A stretch of DNA of 13,709 nucleotides from Pseudomonadota bacterium (GTDB taxonomy: Bacteria > Desulfobacterota > Syntrophobacteria > Syntrophobacterales > Syntrophobacteraceae). Position 1 is the stretch's first letter. Every line of letters starts with the position of its first letter. Made by a program: the position numbers and the translations under genes. Below, piece by piece: positions 5,951 through 13,255 of the stretch. The stretch spans positions 1 to 13,709 of the forward strand of contig JAEZXS010000410.1 of the NCBI GenBank assembly GCA_023442755.1, in the 5' to 3' direction. The notes beneath the pieces were generated by a model. That model was given only the letters and a program-made list of their open reading frames with translations. It did not search any database and was not told where the DNA came from.

Positions 5951-8272
5951 ATGATCAACAGAGAGCTTGAAATGACGTTTGCGGCCGCCATCAAGGAGGC
6001 CAAACAAAGAAGGCACGAATTCTTCACGCTCGAACATATCCTCTACGCCATAATCCACGATGTCACCGGAAGGCGTATTCTATACCACTGCGGAGCCGAT
6101 CTCGAAAAGCTGAAAAGCCGGCTGGAAAAGTATTTTGAAGAACGCTCCGAAAAACTGCCCGACGGTGTCGATCAGGATCCCATTCAGACTATGGCCGTGC
6201 AGCGGGTTCTGCAACGGGCTCTCATGCATGTACAGGGTGCTGAAAAGAAGGAAGTGGACGCCGGGGATATTCTGGCGGCGATGTTTTACGAAGAGAATTC
6301 GTATGCGGTTTATTTCCTCAAATCACAGGGAATCACACGCCTCGACGTATTGAGCTTTATATCGCATGGCGTTTCCAGGATAGCCGAACCGGAAGACGAT
6401 TTTCAGACCGGGGCGACCCAGGATCAGCAGGGCCGCAAGACAACCGCGCTGGAGAGCTTTACGGTCAACCTGATCGAGAAGGCCGAAAAGGGCAATATCG
6501 ATCCCCTGATCGGGCGCGACGAAGAGATCCTGAGAACCCTCCAGATCCTGGGCAGGAGAAGCAAAAACAACCCGATTTTCGTGGGAGACCCGGGGGTCGG
6601 GAAAACGGCTATTGCCGAGGGACTTGCCCTGAAGATTTACAAAAAGGACGTTCCCGAGATTTTTCACGGCGTCGAAATCTTTGCGCTGGACATGGGAGCG
6701 CTCCTTGCCGGAACCAAGTTCCGCGGGGATTTCGAAGCGCGTTTGAAAGGGGTTATACAGGAAATCAAGAAGAAGAAGGGGGCAATCCTTTTCATCGACG
6801 AAATACACACGGTGGTGGGCGCCGGGGCGACCAGCGGCGGTTCCATGGATGCTTCGAACATCCTGAAGCCGGTGCTCGTTGCAGGGGGCCTGCGCTGCAT
6901 CGGGTCTACGACCTACGAAGAATACAAGAACCACTTCGAGAAGGATCGCGCACTCAGCCGGCGGTTCCAGAAGGTGGAAATCCGTGAACCCTCGGTGGAC
7001 GAGACGTACAAGATCCTCCAGGGGCTCAAGCCCTACTACGAAGAACATCACAACGTCCGCTACACGGACAGTTCCCTCAGAGCGGCGGCGGATCTTGCCG
7101 GCCGATACATAAACGACCGGTATCTTCCCGACAAGGCAATCGACGTGATCGATGAAACCGGCGCCAGTTTGCGGCTGAAAAAAGACAAAAGAATCCGCAG
7201 GATAGTCGGGGTAAGGGACATCGAGCTGGTGGTGGCCCGCATCGCCAAGATCCCGGCCCGCAGCGTATCCTCTTCGGACCAGCTCAGGCTTCAGAGCCTC
7301 GATGAAGAACTGAAAGGGCAGGTCTTCGGCCAGAATCAGGCAATCGATATGCTGGTGAAAGCGATCAAGCGTTCCCGCGCCGGGCTGCGCATTCCGGAGA
7401 AGCCGATCGGATCGTTCCTGCTCATCGGACCGACCGGTGTCGGCAAGACGGAAGTGGCCAAACAGCTCGCCCGCATTCTCGGGGTGAATTTCCTGCGATT
7501 CGACATGAGCGAATACATGGAAAAGCACACCGTGGCGCGCCTGATCGGCGCACCGCCGGGATATATCGGATTCGACCAGGGCGGGCTCCTTACCGATGCC
7601 GTCCGCAAGCAGCCCTATACCGTCCTGCTCCTGGACGAGATCGAAAAGGCGCATCCGGACCTGTTCAGCATCCTGCTCCAGGTCATGGACCATGCGACCT
7701 TGACGGACAACAACGGGAAAAAGGCGGATTTTCGGAATGTGATCCTGCTCATGACCTCAAACGCGGGGGCGAGGGAAATGAACGTCCCGGAAATCGGATT
7801 TGGAGGCAAGCAGCAGAAGGACACTCGGGTGGCCAAGGGGATCAAGGCCGTAGAGAACCTTTTCAGCCCCGAGTTCCGGAACCGTCTCGACGGCATCATT
7901 CCGTTCAACGGTCTCAACATGGAGATCATGGAACGGATCGTGGACAAGTTCATCATCGAAGTGGAAGAACAGCTCGCGGAGAAGAACATCCGCTTCGAAC
8001 TCAGCCCCGCCGCCAGGTCGTGGCTTGCCCAGTCGGGATATGACTCCAGTTTCGGAGCGCGTCCGCTGGCTAGGTTCATCCAGGCGGAGATCAAGGATAT
8101 CCTGGCCGACGAGATACTATTCGGCAGGCTGGTACGCGGGGGCAGAGTGCGGATATCCCGGCCCGATGAAGCCGGGGCCGACGAAATGGGCGTACTCAGG
8201 ACGGAGAACCTGGTCTTCCAATTCCCGGACGCCGTCGTTGTCGAGGAAGCCCTGACGGAACAGACTACGTAG
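5951..8272 (+). CDS. clpA: ClpA, ATP-binding unfoldase subunit of Clp protease
   Basis: Hexameric AAA+ unfoldase that threads substrates into ClpP. The 773 residues are close to E. coli ClpA (758). Domains in order: Clp N-domain repeat (about 1-140), a short charged linker, first AAA+ module (Walker A GDPGVGKT 212-219, Walker B ILFIDE 279-284) and second AAA+ module (Walker A GPTGVGKT 493-500, Walker B VLLLDE 558-563, sensor-2 GARP 702-705). The IGF tripeptide (615-617) in VPEIGFGG is the loop that docks on ClpP. The long coiled-coil middle domain of ClpB/ClpC is absent, confirming ClpA. I chose ATG 5951 (INRELEMTF, the family N-terminus), one base after the clpS stop; a frame open back to 5882 only overlaps clpS. 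The tail after about 735 is slightly longer than usual. No clpP is in the window, so ClpP must be encoded elsewhere. Confidence 0.96.
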   Translation: MINRELEMTFAAAIKEAKQRRHEFFTLEHILYAIIHDVTGRRILYHCGADLEKLKSRLEKYFEERSEKLPDGVDQDPIQTMAVQRVLQRALMHVQGAEKKEVDAGDILAAMFYEENSYAVYFLKSQGITRLDVLSFISHGVSRIAEPEDDFQTGATQDQQGRKTTALESFTVNLIEKAEKGNIDPLIGRDEEILRTLQILGRRSKNNPIFVGDPGVGKTAIAEGLALKIYKKDVPEIFHGVEIFALDMGALLAGTKFRGDFEARLKGVIQEIKKKKGAILFIDEIHTVVGAGATSGGSMDASNILKPVLVAGGLRCIGSTTYEEYKNHFEKDRALSRRFQKVEIREPSVDETYKILQGLKPYYEEHHNVRYTDSSLRAAADLAGRYINDRYLPDKAIDVIDETGASLRLKKDKRIRRIVGVRDIELVVARIAKIPARSVSSSDQLRLQSLDEELKGQVFGQNQAIDMLVKAIKRSRAGLRIPEKPIGSFLLIGPTGVGKTEVAKQLARILGVNFLRFDMSEYMEKHTVARLIGAPPGYIGFDQGGLLTDAVRKQPYTVLLLDEIEKAHPDLFSILLQVMDHATLTDNNGKKADFRNVILLMTSNAGAREMNVPEIGFGGKQQKDTRVAKGIKAVENLFSPEFRNRLDGIIPFNGLNMEIMERIVDKFIIEVEEQLAEKNIRFELSPAARSWLAQSGYDSSFGARPLARFIQAEIKDILADEILFGRLVRGGRVRISRPDEAGADEMGVLRTENLVFQFPDAVVVEEALTEQTT

Positions 8273-8297
8273 GTTATCAAAATTAAGCTGACAATGA

Positions 8298-8331
8298 GGC
8301 CGTTCATGTGCGTTCCTCGGCATGAACGGCC
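8298..8331 (+). promoter_or_regulatory. Perfect 11-bp-stem hairpin between clpA and aat
   Basis: GGCCGTTCATG (8298-8308) and CATGAACGGCC (8321-8331) are perfect inverted repeats around a 12-base loop, in the 90-bp gap between clpA and aat. No T-run follows (ACTCCCGTAAAAGG), so it is not a standard intrinsic terminator. It could partly attenuate read-through, mark an mRNA processing site, act on aat translation (it ends 31 bp before the start), bind a protein as DNA, or be another palindromic repeat type. The structure is certain; its role is not. Confidence 0.6.
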
Positions 8332-8362
8332 ACTCCCGTAAAAGGTGGAGCGGTATAGAGGA

Positions 8363-9079
8363 ATGCCGGTTTATCGCCTGACAGAGGAACTCATCTTTCC
8401 TCATCCTTCTCATGCCGATTCGGGAGGTCTTCTTGCGGTCGGCGGGGACCTTTCCCCGGAGCGGCTCATTCTGGCCTATGCGACGGGGATTTTCCCGTGG
8501 TTTTCCGAGGAAAACCCTATCCTGTGGTGGTCCCCCGACCCCCGTCTCGTTCTGTTTCCCGACGAACTCAAAATTTCGCACAGCCTGAAGCGTGTCCTGA
8601 AGAAGGGCGCCTTCTCCGTTACGGTGGACCGCGCATTCTCCCGGGTCATACGCGCCTGCGCGGAGGTGCGCACCGGGGTGGGGGAGGAGACCTGGATTAC
8701 CGCCGAGATGGTTGACGCCTACGTGCGGCTTTTCGAGCTGGGGTATGCGCATTCCATCGAAAGCTGGCAGGACGGCGAACTGGCGGGGGGGCTGTATGGA
8801 GTTGCGCTGGGACGTGCCTTTTTCGGCGAATCCATGTTTATGCGCAGGACCGATGCCTCGAAGGTGGCCTTCGTCCACCTGGTCGGCCTGGTGCGGCAAT
8901 TGGGCTACGATTTCATCGATTGCCAGACCACCACGGCCCACCTGAAGCGATTCGGCGCACGGGAGATCGGCAGAAGGGAATTCCTCGCCCGGCTGGACCG
9001 GGCTCTCCACGGCACCTGGAAAGTGTTTCGCGCCGAGATGCCCGGAGATAATCCGAAAGCGGAAAACCACAATGACTGA
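8363..9079 (+). CDS. aat: Leucyl/phenylalanyl-tRNA--protein transferase
   Basis: Transfers Leu or Phe from aminoacyl-tRNA to the N-terminal Arg or Lys of proteins, creating the N-degron that ClpS recognises; cytoplasmic. The 238 residues match the family (E. coli about 234). Hallmarks: GLLAVGGDLSPERL (22-35), GIFPWF (42-47), ILWWSPDPR (53-61), GEETWIT (107-113), the GNAT-fold active-site regions AHSIESW (129-135) and FFGESMF (153-159), and FIDCQ (184-188) followed by HLKRFGAREIGRREF. ATG 8363 gives the common MPVYRL start; a GTG at 8345 in the same frame is possible but adds six unmatched residues. The ribosome binding site is unclear (GGAG at 8347-8350 is a little far, AGAGG is too close). 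The stop overlaps the next gene by 8 nt. It follows clpS-clpA, its functional partners. Confidence 0.95.
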   Translation: MPVYRLTEELIFPHPSHADSGGLLAVGGDLSPERLILAYATGIFPWFSEENPILWWSPDPRLVLFPDELKISHSLKRVLKKGAFSVTVDRAFSRVIRACAEVRTGVGEETWITAEMVDAYVRLFELGYAHSIESWQDGELAGGLYGVALGRAFFGESMFMRRTDASKVAFVHLVGLVRQLGYDFIDCQTTTAHLKRFGAREIGRREFLARLDRALHGTWKVFRAEMPGDNPKAENHND

Positions 9080-10400
9080 GCGCGTTATCATCGTCGGAGC
9101 GGCAGGACGCGATTTTCACAACTTCAATGTCTACTTCAGGGGCAACCCGCGCTACAAGGTAATTGCCTTCACGGCCGCTCAGATTCCCAATATCCACGGG
9201 CGGACATATCCGCCGGAACTGGCGGGCGAACTCTACCCGGACGGAATCCCCATCTATCGCGAAGAAGAGATGGCGAGGCTTATCCGCGAGTTCCGGATAG
9301 ACCTGGTGGCCTTCTCCTACAGCGACGTGTCCTATGCGGAGGTGATGCACAAGTCGTCCGTCGCCATGGCGGAAGGGGCGGATTTCATTCTCCTGGGTGC
9401 AACGTACACCATGCTCAAGTCGAAAAAACCGGTCGTCGCGGTGTGTGCGGTGCGGACGGGAGCCGGCAAATCCCAGACGACGCGAAAGGTGAGCAGGCTG
9501 CTTCTCGATCGCGGTAAGAGGGTTGTCGTGGTCCGCCACCCGATGCCGTACGGGGATCTCAAACGTCAGGCGGTCCAGCGATTTTCGACCTACATGGATT
9601 TCAATGCCAACCGGTGTACGATCGAAGAACGCGAGGAATATGAACCGCTTGTCGAGAAGGGAATAACCGTATACGCCGGGATCGATTACGGACGCATCCT
9701 GGAAATGGCGGAATCAGAAGCCGATATCATCATCTGGGATGGCGGAAACAACGACACGCCCTTTTATTTTCCCGACGTCCACATCGTCGTTTTCGATCCG
9801 CACCGGCCCGGGCACGAACTGCTCTACTATCCCGGCGAAATCAACATGATAATGGCCGACGTGGCGATCATAAACAAGGTGGATACGGCGCTCCTGGTGA
9901 ACGTGGAAAAGGTGCAGGAAAACATCCTGAAGAGCAATCCCAATGCCGCGATCGTCCTGGCCGAATCGCCCATAATCGTGGACTATCCCGAGCGCATACG
10001 GGGGCGGCGCGTCCTGGTGGTGGAAGACGGGCCGACGCTCACTCACGGGGAAATGCCGTTCGGGGCCGCCACCATCGCCGCACGCCAGTACGGCGCCTCG
10101 GAGATAGTGGACCCGCATCCGTTCGCGGTCGGGTCCATCCTGATGGCCCTGGAACTCTACCCGCATATCGGAACCCAGCTGCCCTCCATGGGCTATTCGG
10201 AACAGCAGATTCGCGACCTGGAGGCGACGATCAACGCTGCAGATTGCGACCTGGTCGTCTTTTCGACGCCGGCCGACATCTCCTGCCTTTTGAACATCAA
10301 CAAGCCCGCCGTGCGCATACGGTACGAATACAAGGACCACGCCCCTCCCTACCTGGAAAACATCCTTGTGGCGAAGTTGGAGGAAAAGGGGGCGCTGTAG
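9072..10400 (+). CDS. COG2403-type predicted P-loop GTPase, related to cyclic 2,3-diphosphoglycerate synthetase
   Basis: The 442-residue cytoplasmic protein has an N-terminal Rossmann-like domain (RVIIVGAAGRDFHNFNVYF, 4-22, then segments such as DLVAFSYSDVSYAEVM). A P-loop NTPase domain follows with Walker A RTGAGKSQTTR (128-138), RHPMPYGDL (155-163), the CTIEEREEYEP block (182-192), WDGGNND (223-229), FDPHRPGHE (241-249) and a guanine-specificity-like NKVD (268-271). VLVVEDGPTLTHG and the C-terminal region complete the family pattern. I recognise it as the uncharacterised COG2403 predicted GTPase group, relatives of archaeal cyclic 2,3-diphosphoglycerate synthetase; the actual substrate is not known. 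Its ATG at 9072 overlaps the aat stop (ATGACTGA) and has only a weak ribosome binding site, so translation is probably coupled to aat. Carbamate kinase follows 30 nt downstream, suggesting a shared substrate such as carbamoyl or acyl phosphate (inference). Confidence 0.8.
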   Translation: MTERVIIVGAAGRDFHNFNVYFRGNPRYKVIAFTAAQIPNIHGRTYPPELAGELYPDGIPIYREEEMARLIREFRIDLVAFSYSDVSYAEVMHKSSVAMAEGADFILLGATYTMLKSKKPVVAVCAVRTGAGKSQTTRKVSRLLLDRGKRVVVVRHPMPYGDLKRQAVQRFSTYMDFNANRCTIEEREEYEPLVEKGITVYAGIDYGRILEMAESEADIIIWDGGNNDTPFYFPDVHIVVFDPHRPGHELLYYPGEINMIMADVAIINKVDTALLVNVEKVQENILKSNPNAAIVLAESPIIVDYPERIRGRRVLVVEDGPTLTHGEMPFGAATIAARQYGASEIVDPHPFAVGSILMALELYPHIGTQLPSMGYSEQQIRDLEATINAADCDLVVFSTPADISCLLNINKPAVRIRYEYKDHAPPYLENILVAKLEEKGAL

Positions 10401-10430
10401 CGTGCATTGGCATCGGAGAGAGGGCATATA

Positions 10431-11375
10431 ATGGATGGTGGTAAACCAGGCAAAAAACCGGTCCTTCTGGTCGCACTGGGGGGAAACGCCCTGATCAGAA
10501 AGGGCGAGGAGGGGACCACCGAGGAGCAGTTCCGAAACCTTGCCGTTCCGCTCGGGCAGGTGGCGCGCCTTGCAAAGGAATACCGAATCATCCTGACCCA
10601 CGGCAATGGGCCGCAGGTCGGAAGCCTCCTCCACCAGCAGGAATGCTGTCCGCACGTTCCCCGCAACCCGCTCGAGATCCTCGTCGCCCAGACGCAGGGT
10701 CAGATCGGGTACATGATAGAATCGACCCTGGACAACGAAATGACAGCCCTCGAAGGCGAGCACGAGCATCTTATCGTTACGGTGCTCACCTACGTCCTGG
10801 TGGACGAAAACGATCCGGCATTTAAGAGTCCTTCCAAGCCCATCGGTCCGGCTTTTACGCCCGACGAGGCGGCGCTGCTGCCCTATCCGACCATGAAGAC
10901 GCCCAAGGGCCACCGCCGCGTGGTGGCATCTCCCGAGCCTCTGACCATAATCGAAAAGCGGGAGATTAAAAGCCTCATCGAAAACGATTTCATCGTCATT
11001 GCCTGCGGCGGCGGAGGCATACCGGTAATCCGGCACGGACGGGCCTTCCAGGGGGTAGATGCAGTAATCGACAAGGACCTTGCAAGCGCGAAGCTGGCTG
11101 AAGAGGTCAAAGTGGATGTGCTTATCATTGCCAGCGACGTCCCGGGGGCCGCGCTGTCCTATGGGACATCGGACGAGAGATTCCTGAGGCGCCTCACGCT
11201 TCGGCAATGCCGGGAATATTCGAAATCGGGTGAATTCCCCCCGGGCTCGATGGGGCCCAAGGTGGAAGCCGCTGCCCGCTTCATAAGTTCGGGCGGGAAC
11301 AGGGCGGTTTTATGTTCGATCAACGACATTGAGGAGGCGGTTGCCGGCAGAGCGGGGACTGAGGTGGTGCGGTGA
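10431..11375 (+). CDS. arcC: Carbamate kinase
   Basis: Catalyses ATP + carbamate = ADP + carbamoyl phosphate. In arginine, citrulline, allantoin or purine breakdown it runs toward ATP, releasing CO2 and ammonia. The 314 residues match the family (about 310). Motifs of the amino-acid-kinase fold: VALGGNAL (14-21), THGNGPQVG (56-64), ACGGGGIPVI (191-200), AVIDKDLASA (211-220), LIIASDV (231-237) and GEFPPGSMGPKVEAA (267-281). ATG 10431 is preceded by AGAGGG six bases upstream; an in-frame TTG at 10407 would add eight unrelated residues. It is the last gene of the clpS-clpA-aat-GTPase run. No arginine deiminase or ornithine carbamoyltransferase gene is in the window, so its pathway partners lie elsewhere. 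A REP-like element begins two bases after the stop. Confidence 0.95.
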   Translation: MDGGKPGKKPVLLVALGGNALIRKGEEGTTEEQFRNLAVPLGQVARLAKEYRIILTHGNGPQVGSLLHQQECCPHVPRNPLEILVAQTQGQIGYMIESTLDNEMTALEGEHEHLIVTVLTYVLVDENDPAFKSPSKPIGPAFTPDEAALLPYPTMKTPKGHRRVVASPEPLTIIEKREIKSLIENDFIVIACGGGGIPVIRHGRAFQGVDAVIDKDLASAKLAEEVKVDVLIIASDVPGAALSYGTSDERFLRRLTLRQCREYSKSGEFPPGSMGPKVEAAARFISSGGNRAVLCSINDIEEAVAGRAGTEVVR

Positions 11376-11376
11376 A

Positions 11377-11440
11377 ATCGGGGCTGCAAGCCGCTCCCAC
11401 AAAACTAATGAGCAAGTATTGCTGCGGCTGCCTCTCCCAC
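11377..11440. repeat. REP-like element and decayed second copy after arcC
   Basis: 11377-11400 (minus orientation) is an exact 24-bp copy of the element at 1832-1855, with ATCGGGG at its left end and CCGCTCCCAC at its right. A shortened relative follows in the same orientation (GCGGCTGCCTCTCCCAC, 11424-11440), in which part of the hairpin is lost. It sits between the convergent arcC and COG1915 genes. The rest of this 116-bp gap is AT-rich with no other recognisable signal. Confidence 0.8.
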
Positions 11441-11491
11441 GAAGCGCTACACAGCCCGAGGTGTTAATACGTCTTATATGTCTAATTAGTC

Positions 11492-12595
11492 CTATTGCTT
11501 TTTTGCAAGCCCCCGGTGCAGGGTTACGGCGAAATCCTGGGTGTTGGTCAAAATAGAGCGTGCGGTGAGCGATCCCCTGTTGGCGAGCTTGTTTACGGAA
11601 AACTCGGACATGTCGACCGTGAAGAAATAGACGGGGCGGATGGTCCCGTCATCCATGACTCTGAATGATGGAATCATATTTCCGGTTGCGATGGAATGTA
11701 GCTGGGTGGCCAGGGCGATGACCGTGGTCGCCTTCCGGGCAAGAGAGCGCATCCTGTCCTGGGCTTCACAGGCGTCCGCTATCACTCCGGGAAGCGGGCC
11801 GTCGTCGCGGATGGAGCCGGCGAGCACGTATGGTACGTTCTTCATTACGAGGGATCGCATGATCCCGTTCTTGATTATCTCTTCCCTGACCGCTTTTTCG
11901 ATGGAGCCGGCCGCCCGGATCGTGTTCAAAGCGTCCAAGTGCTTGTAGTGGCCGAGCGGCGCGTGTTTCTTCGTGTAGATGTCCTGGCCGAGTGCCGTCG
12001 CGAAGAGGGACGCCTCGATATCGTGCGTGGCGAGCGCGTTTCCGGCAAGCACACCGTGCACGTAGCCTGCTTCGATCATTGAGGAAAGGGCGTTTCTGGC
12101 ATCCCTGTCGAAGGCGACTGCAGGTCCGAGCACCCACAGCGCAAAACCTTTGGACCGCTCGTGTTCGAGCAGGCCGTAGAGTTCGTCGTAATCGTAGGAA
12201 AAGGATGTTTCGCGGGAAATCTGCGTCCGAAAAGCGAATTTTTCGGCCGTGAAATCTTCGCGCTCGAAAGCATTTGCGTGAACGAAGATCCCGTCCTCGC
12301 CGTTTTCGCGGCGGCCGCAGGCGACCAAGTCTCCGGGCAGGAGCCGCCGGAATTCTTTTACTGAGAGGGTACGATCTTTTTCAAGAACGACTACGCAGTC
12401 CATCCTCGATTCGCGGGCAAGGACCCATACGCCACGCTCCAGGTGGAAGTACTCCGGGTAAATGGAGGTGGCATGGTAGTCGTCCGGCGCAATGCCCGGC
12501 TTTTCCACGGTCCTGAAAACGGCCAGGGGAGCTTCGGACAGACCAGGAGTGGTAAAGTCGGGCGGGCGAAACTCCGGAAGGACGAAAGACGGCAT
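11492..12595 (-). CDS. COG1915 / LOR-SDH family protein (archaeal ornithine cyclodeaminase-like), short N-terminus
   Basis: Family members include archaeal-type ornithine cyclodeaminases (ornithine to proline plus ammonia, NAD-dependent) and the C-terminal domain of cyanobacterial arginine-degrading ArgZ/AgrE; the substrate here is unproven. Conserved blocks in the 367-residue product: RGVWVLARESRMDCVVV (54-70), LGPAVAFDRDA (156-166), EAGYVHGVLAGNALATHDIE (175-194), GHYKHLDALNTIRAAGSI (215-232), VLAGSIRDDGPLP (257-269), ATQLHSIATGNMIPS (296-310) and VNKLANRGS (334-342). As I recall, full members are about 400 residues or more with an N-terminal LOR/SDH domain of about 100; here only about 50 Pro-rich residues precede the conserved part. 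The ATG (complement of 12593-12595) lies 15 nt after the pgsA stop, with GAGGGG nine bases upstream, so the two are one operon. It converges on arcC. Confidence 0.8.
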   Translation of the reverse strand: MPSFVLPEFRPPDFTTPGLSEAPLAVFRTVEKPGIAPDDYHATSIYPEYFHLERGVWVLARESRMDCVVVLEKDRTLSVKEFRRLLPGDLVACGRRENGEDGIFVHANAFEREDFTAEKFAFRTQISRETSFSYDYDELYGLLEHERSKGFALWVLGPAVAFDRDARNALSSMIEAGYVHGVLAGNALATHDIEASLFATALGQDIYTKKHAPLGHYKHLDALNTIRAAGSIEKAVREEIIKNGIMRSLVMKNVPYVLAGSIRDDGPLPGVIADACEAQDRMRSLARKATTVIALATQLHSIATGNMIPSFRVMDDGTIRPVYFFTVDMSEFSVNKLANRGSLTARSILTNTQDFAVTLHRGLAKKQ

Positions 12596-12607
12596 GGGTC
12601 CGGACCC
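12596..12607. promoter_or_regulatory. 12-bp perfect palindrome between pgsA and the COG1915 gene
   Basis: GGGTCCGGACCC fills the 15-nt gap immediately before the COG1915 start codon and overlaps part of its ribosome binding site. It could be a small operator, but with no loop it would fold poorly in RNA, and chance is likely in a GC-rich genome. Confidence 0.2.
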
Positions 12608-12610
12608 CTC

Positions 12611-13213
12611 TCAATCCTGAACCGGCCGCTCCCGGCGCTTCGCCTCCTTGCAGAAATTGATGAAATAATCGCAAGCCGAGATGTAGCCAAGGAAGAGCGA
12701 AATCCAGAGAAAGCAGGTCCCTATGAGGTCAAAGGAATACTGATACTCGGGAATGACCGGCAGGAGAAAAGTCAGGGCGAGGGTCTGAGAGACCATCTTG
12801 TTTTTCCCCAGGCGGCTGGCGTTTATGATCAGGCCGTGGCCGACCGCGATGGCACGCAGGCCCGTAATGATGATTTCCCGGCCGACTATGAGGAAAACCA
12901 TCCACGCCTGCACTTTCGCGGCTGGAATGAGCATGATGAGAACGGCCGACGTAAGGAGCTTATCGGCCAGCGGATCGAGCAGTTTGCCGATGGATGTAAC
13001 CGTATTGCGGCGCCTGGCGAGAATGCCGTCGAAGTAGTCGGTAAGCGAAGCCAGGATGAAAAACAGGAATGCGATATTCTGCGAATACGGAGTGGCAGGC
13101 CATCTCAGAAGAACCACGATAACGGGGATGGTTGCCATCCTCAAGTAGGTGAGAACATTGGGCAAAGTCGTCAGGCTTTGCCGTGAAAGGTCACTTCGAT
13201 TTAAAACGAGCAT
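12611..13213 (-). CDS. pgsA: CDP-diacylglycerol--glycerol-3-phosphate 3-phosphatidyltransferase
   Basis: Inner-membrane enzyme making phosphatidylglycerophosphate from CDP-diacylglycerol and glycerol-3-phosphate, the committed step to phosphatidylglycerol and cardiolipin. The 200-residue product starts with LPNVLTYLRMATIPVIVVLL, typical of PgsA. It then has the complete CDP-alcohol phosphatidyltransferase signature D59-x2-DG-x2-AR-x8-G76-x3-D80-x3-D84 (DYFDGILAR to GKLLDPLADK), with all metal-binding aspartates. GREIIITGLRAIAVGHG (111-127) is another PgsA hallmark. Several hydrophobic segments follow (about 27-37, 48-58, 90-98, 105-118, 143-154, 163-178). I chose ATG at 13213 with GGAAG (complement of 13223-13227) nine bases upstream; a TTG at 13249 would add 12 hydrophilic residues. 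It lies 42 nt after the transglycosylase gene and 15 nt before the COG1915 gene, all on the minus strand. Confidence 0.93.
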   Translation of the reverse strand: MLVLNRSDLSRQSLTTLPNVLTYLRMATIPVIVVLLRWPATPYSQNIAFLFFILASLTDYFDGILARRRNTVTSIGKLLDPLADKLLTSAVLIMLIPAAKVQAWMVFLIVGREIIITGLRAIAVGHGLIINASRLGKNKMVSQTLALTFLLPVIPEYQYSFDLIGTCFLWISLFLGYISACDYFINFCKEAKRRERPVQD

Positions 13214-13255
13214 AAAGTCAGTCTTCCATTTATGAAGTCTCCGGCCCAAGACTGA

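Noticed and set aside
6323..7693. 456-codon minus-strand open frame opposite clpA
   Set aside because: ClpA motifs run through the whole region on the plus strand; the antisense frame lacks domains.
9714..11207. 497-codon minus-strand open frame opposite the GTPase and carbamate kinase
   Set aside because: It spans two conserved plus-strand genes and their gap, with no recognisable motif.
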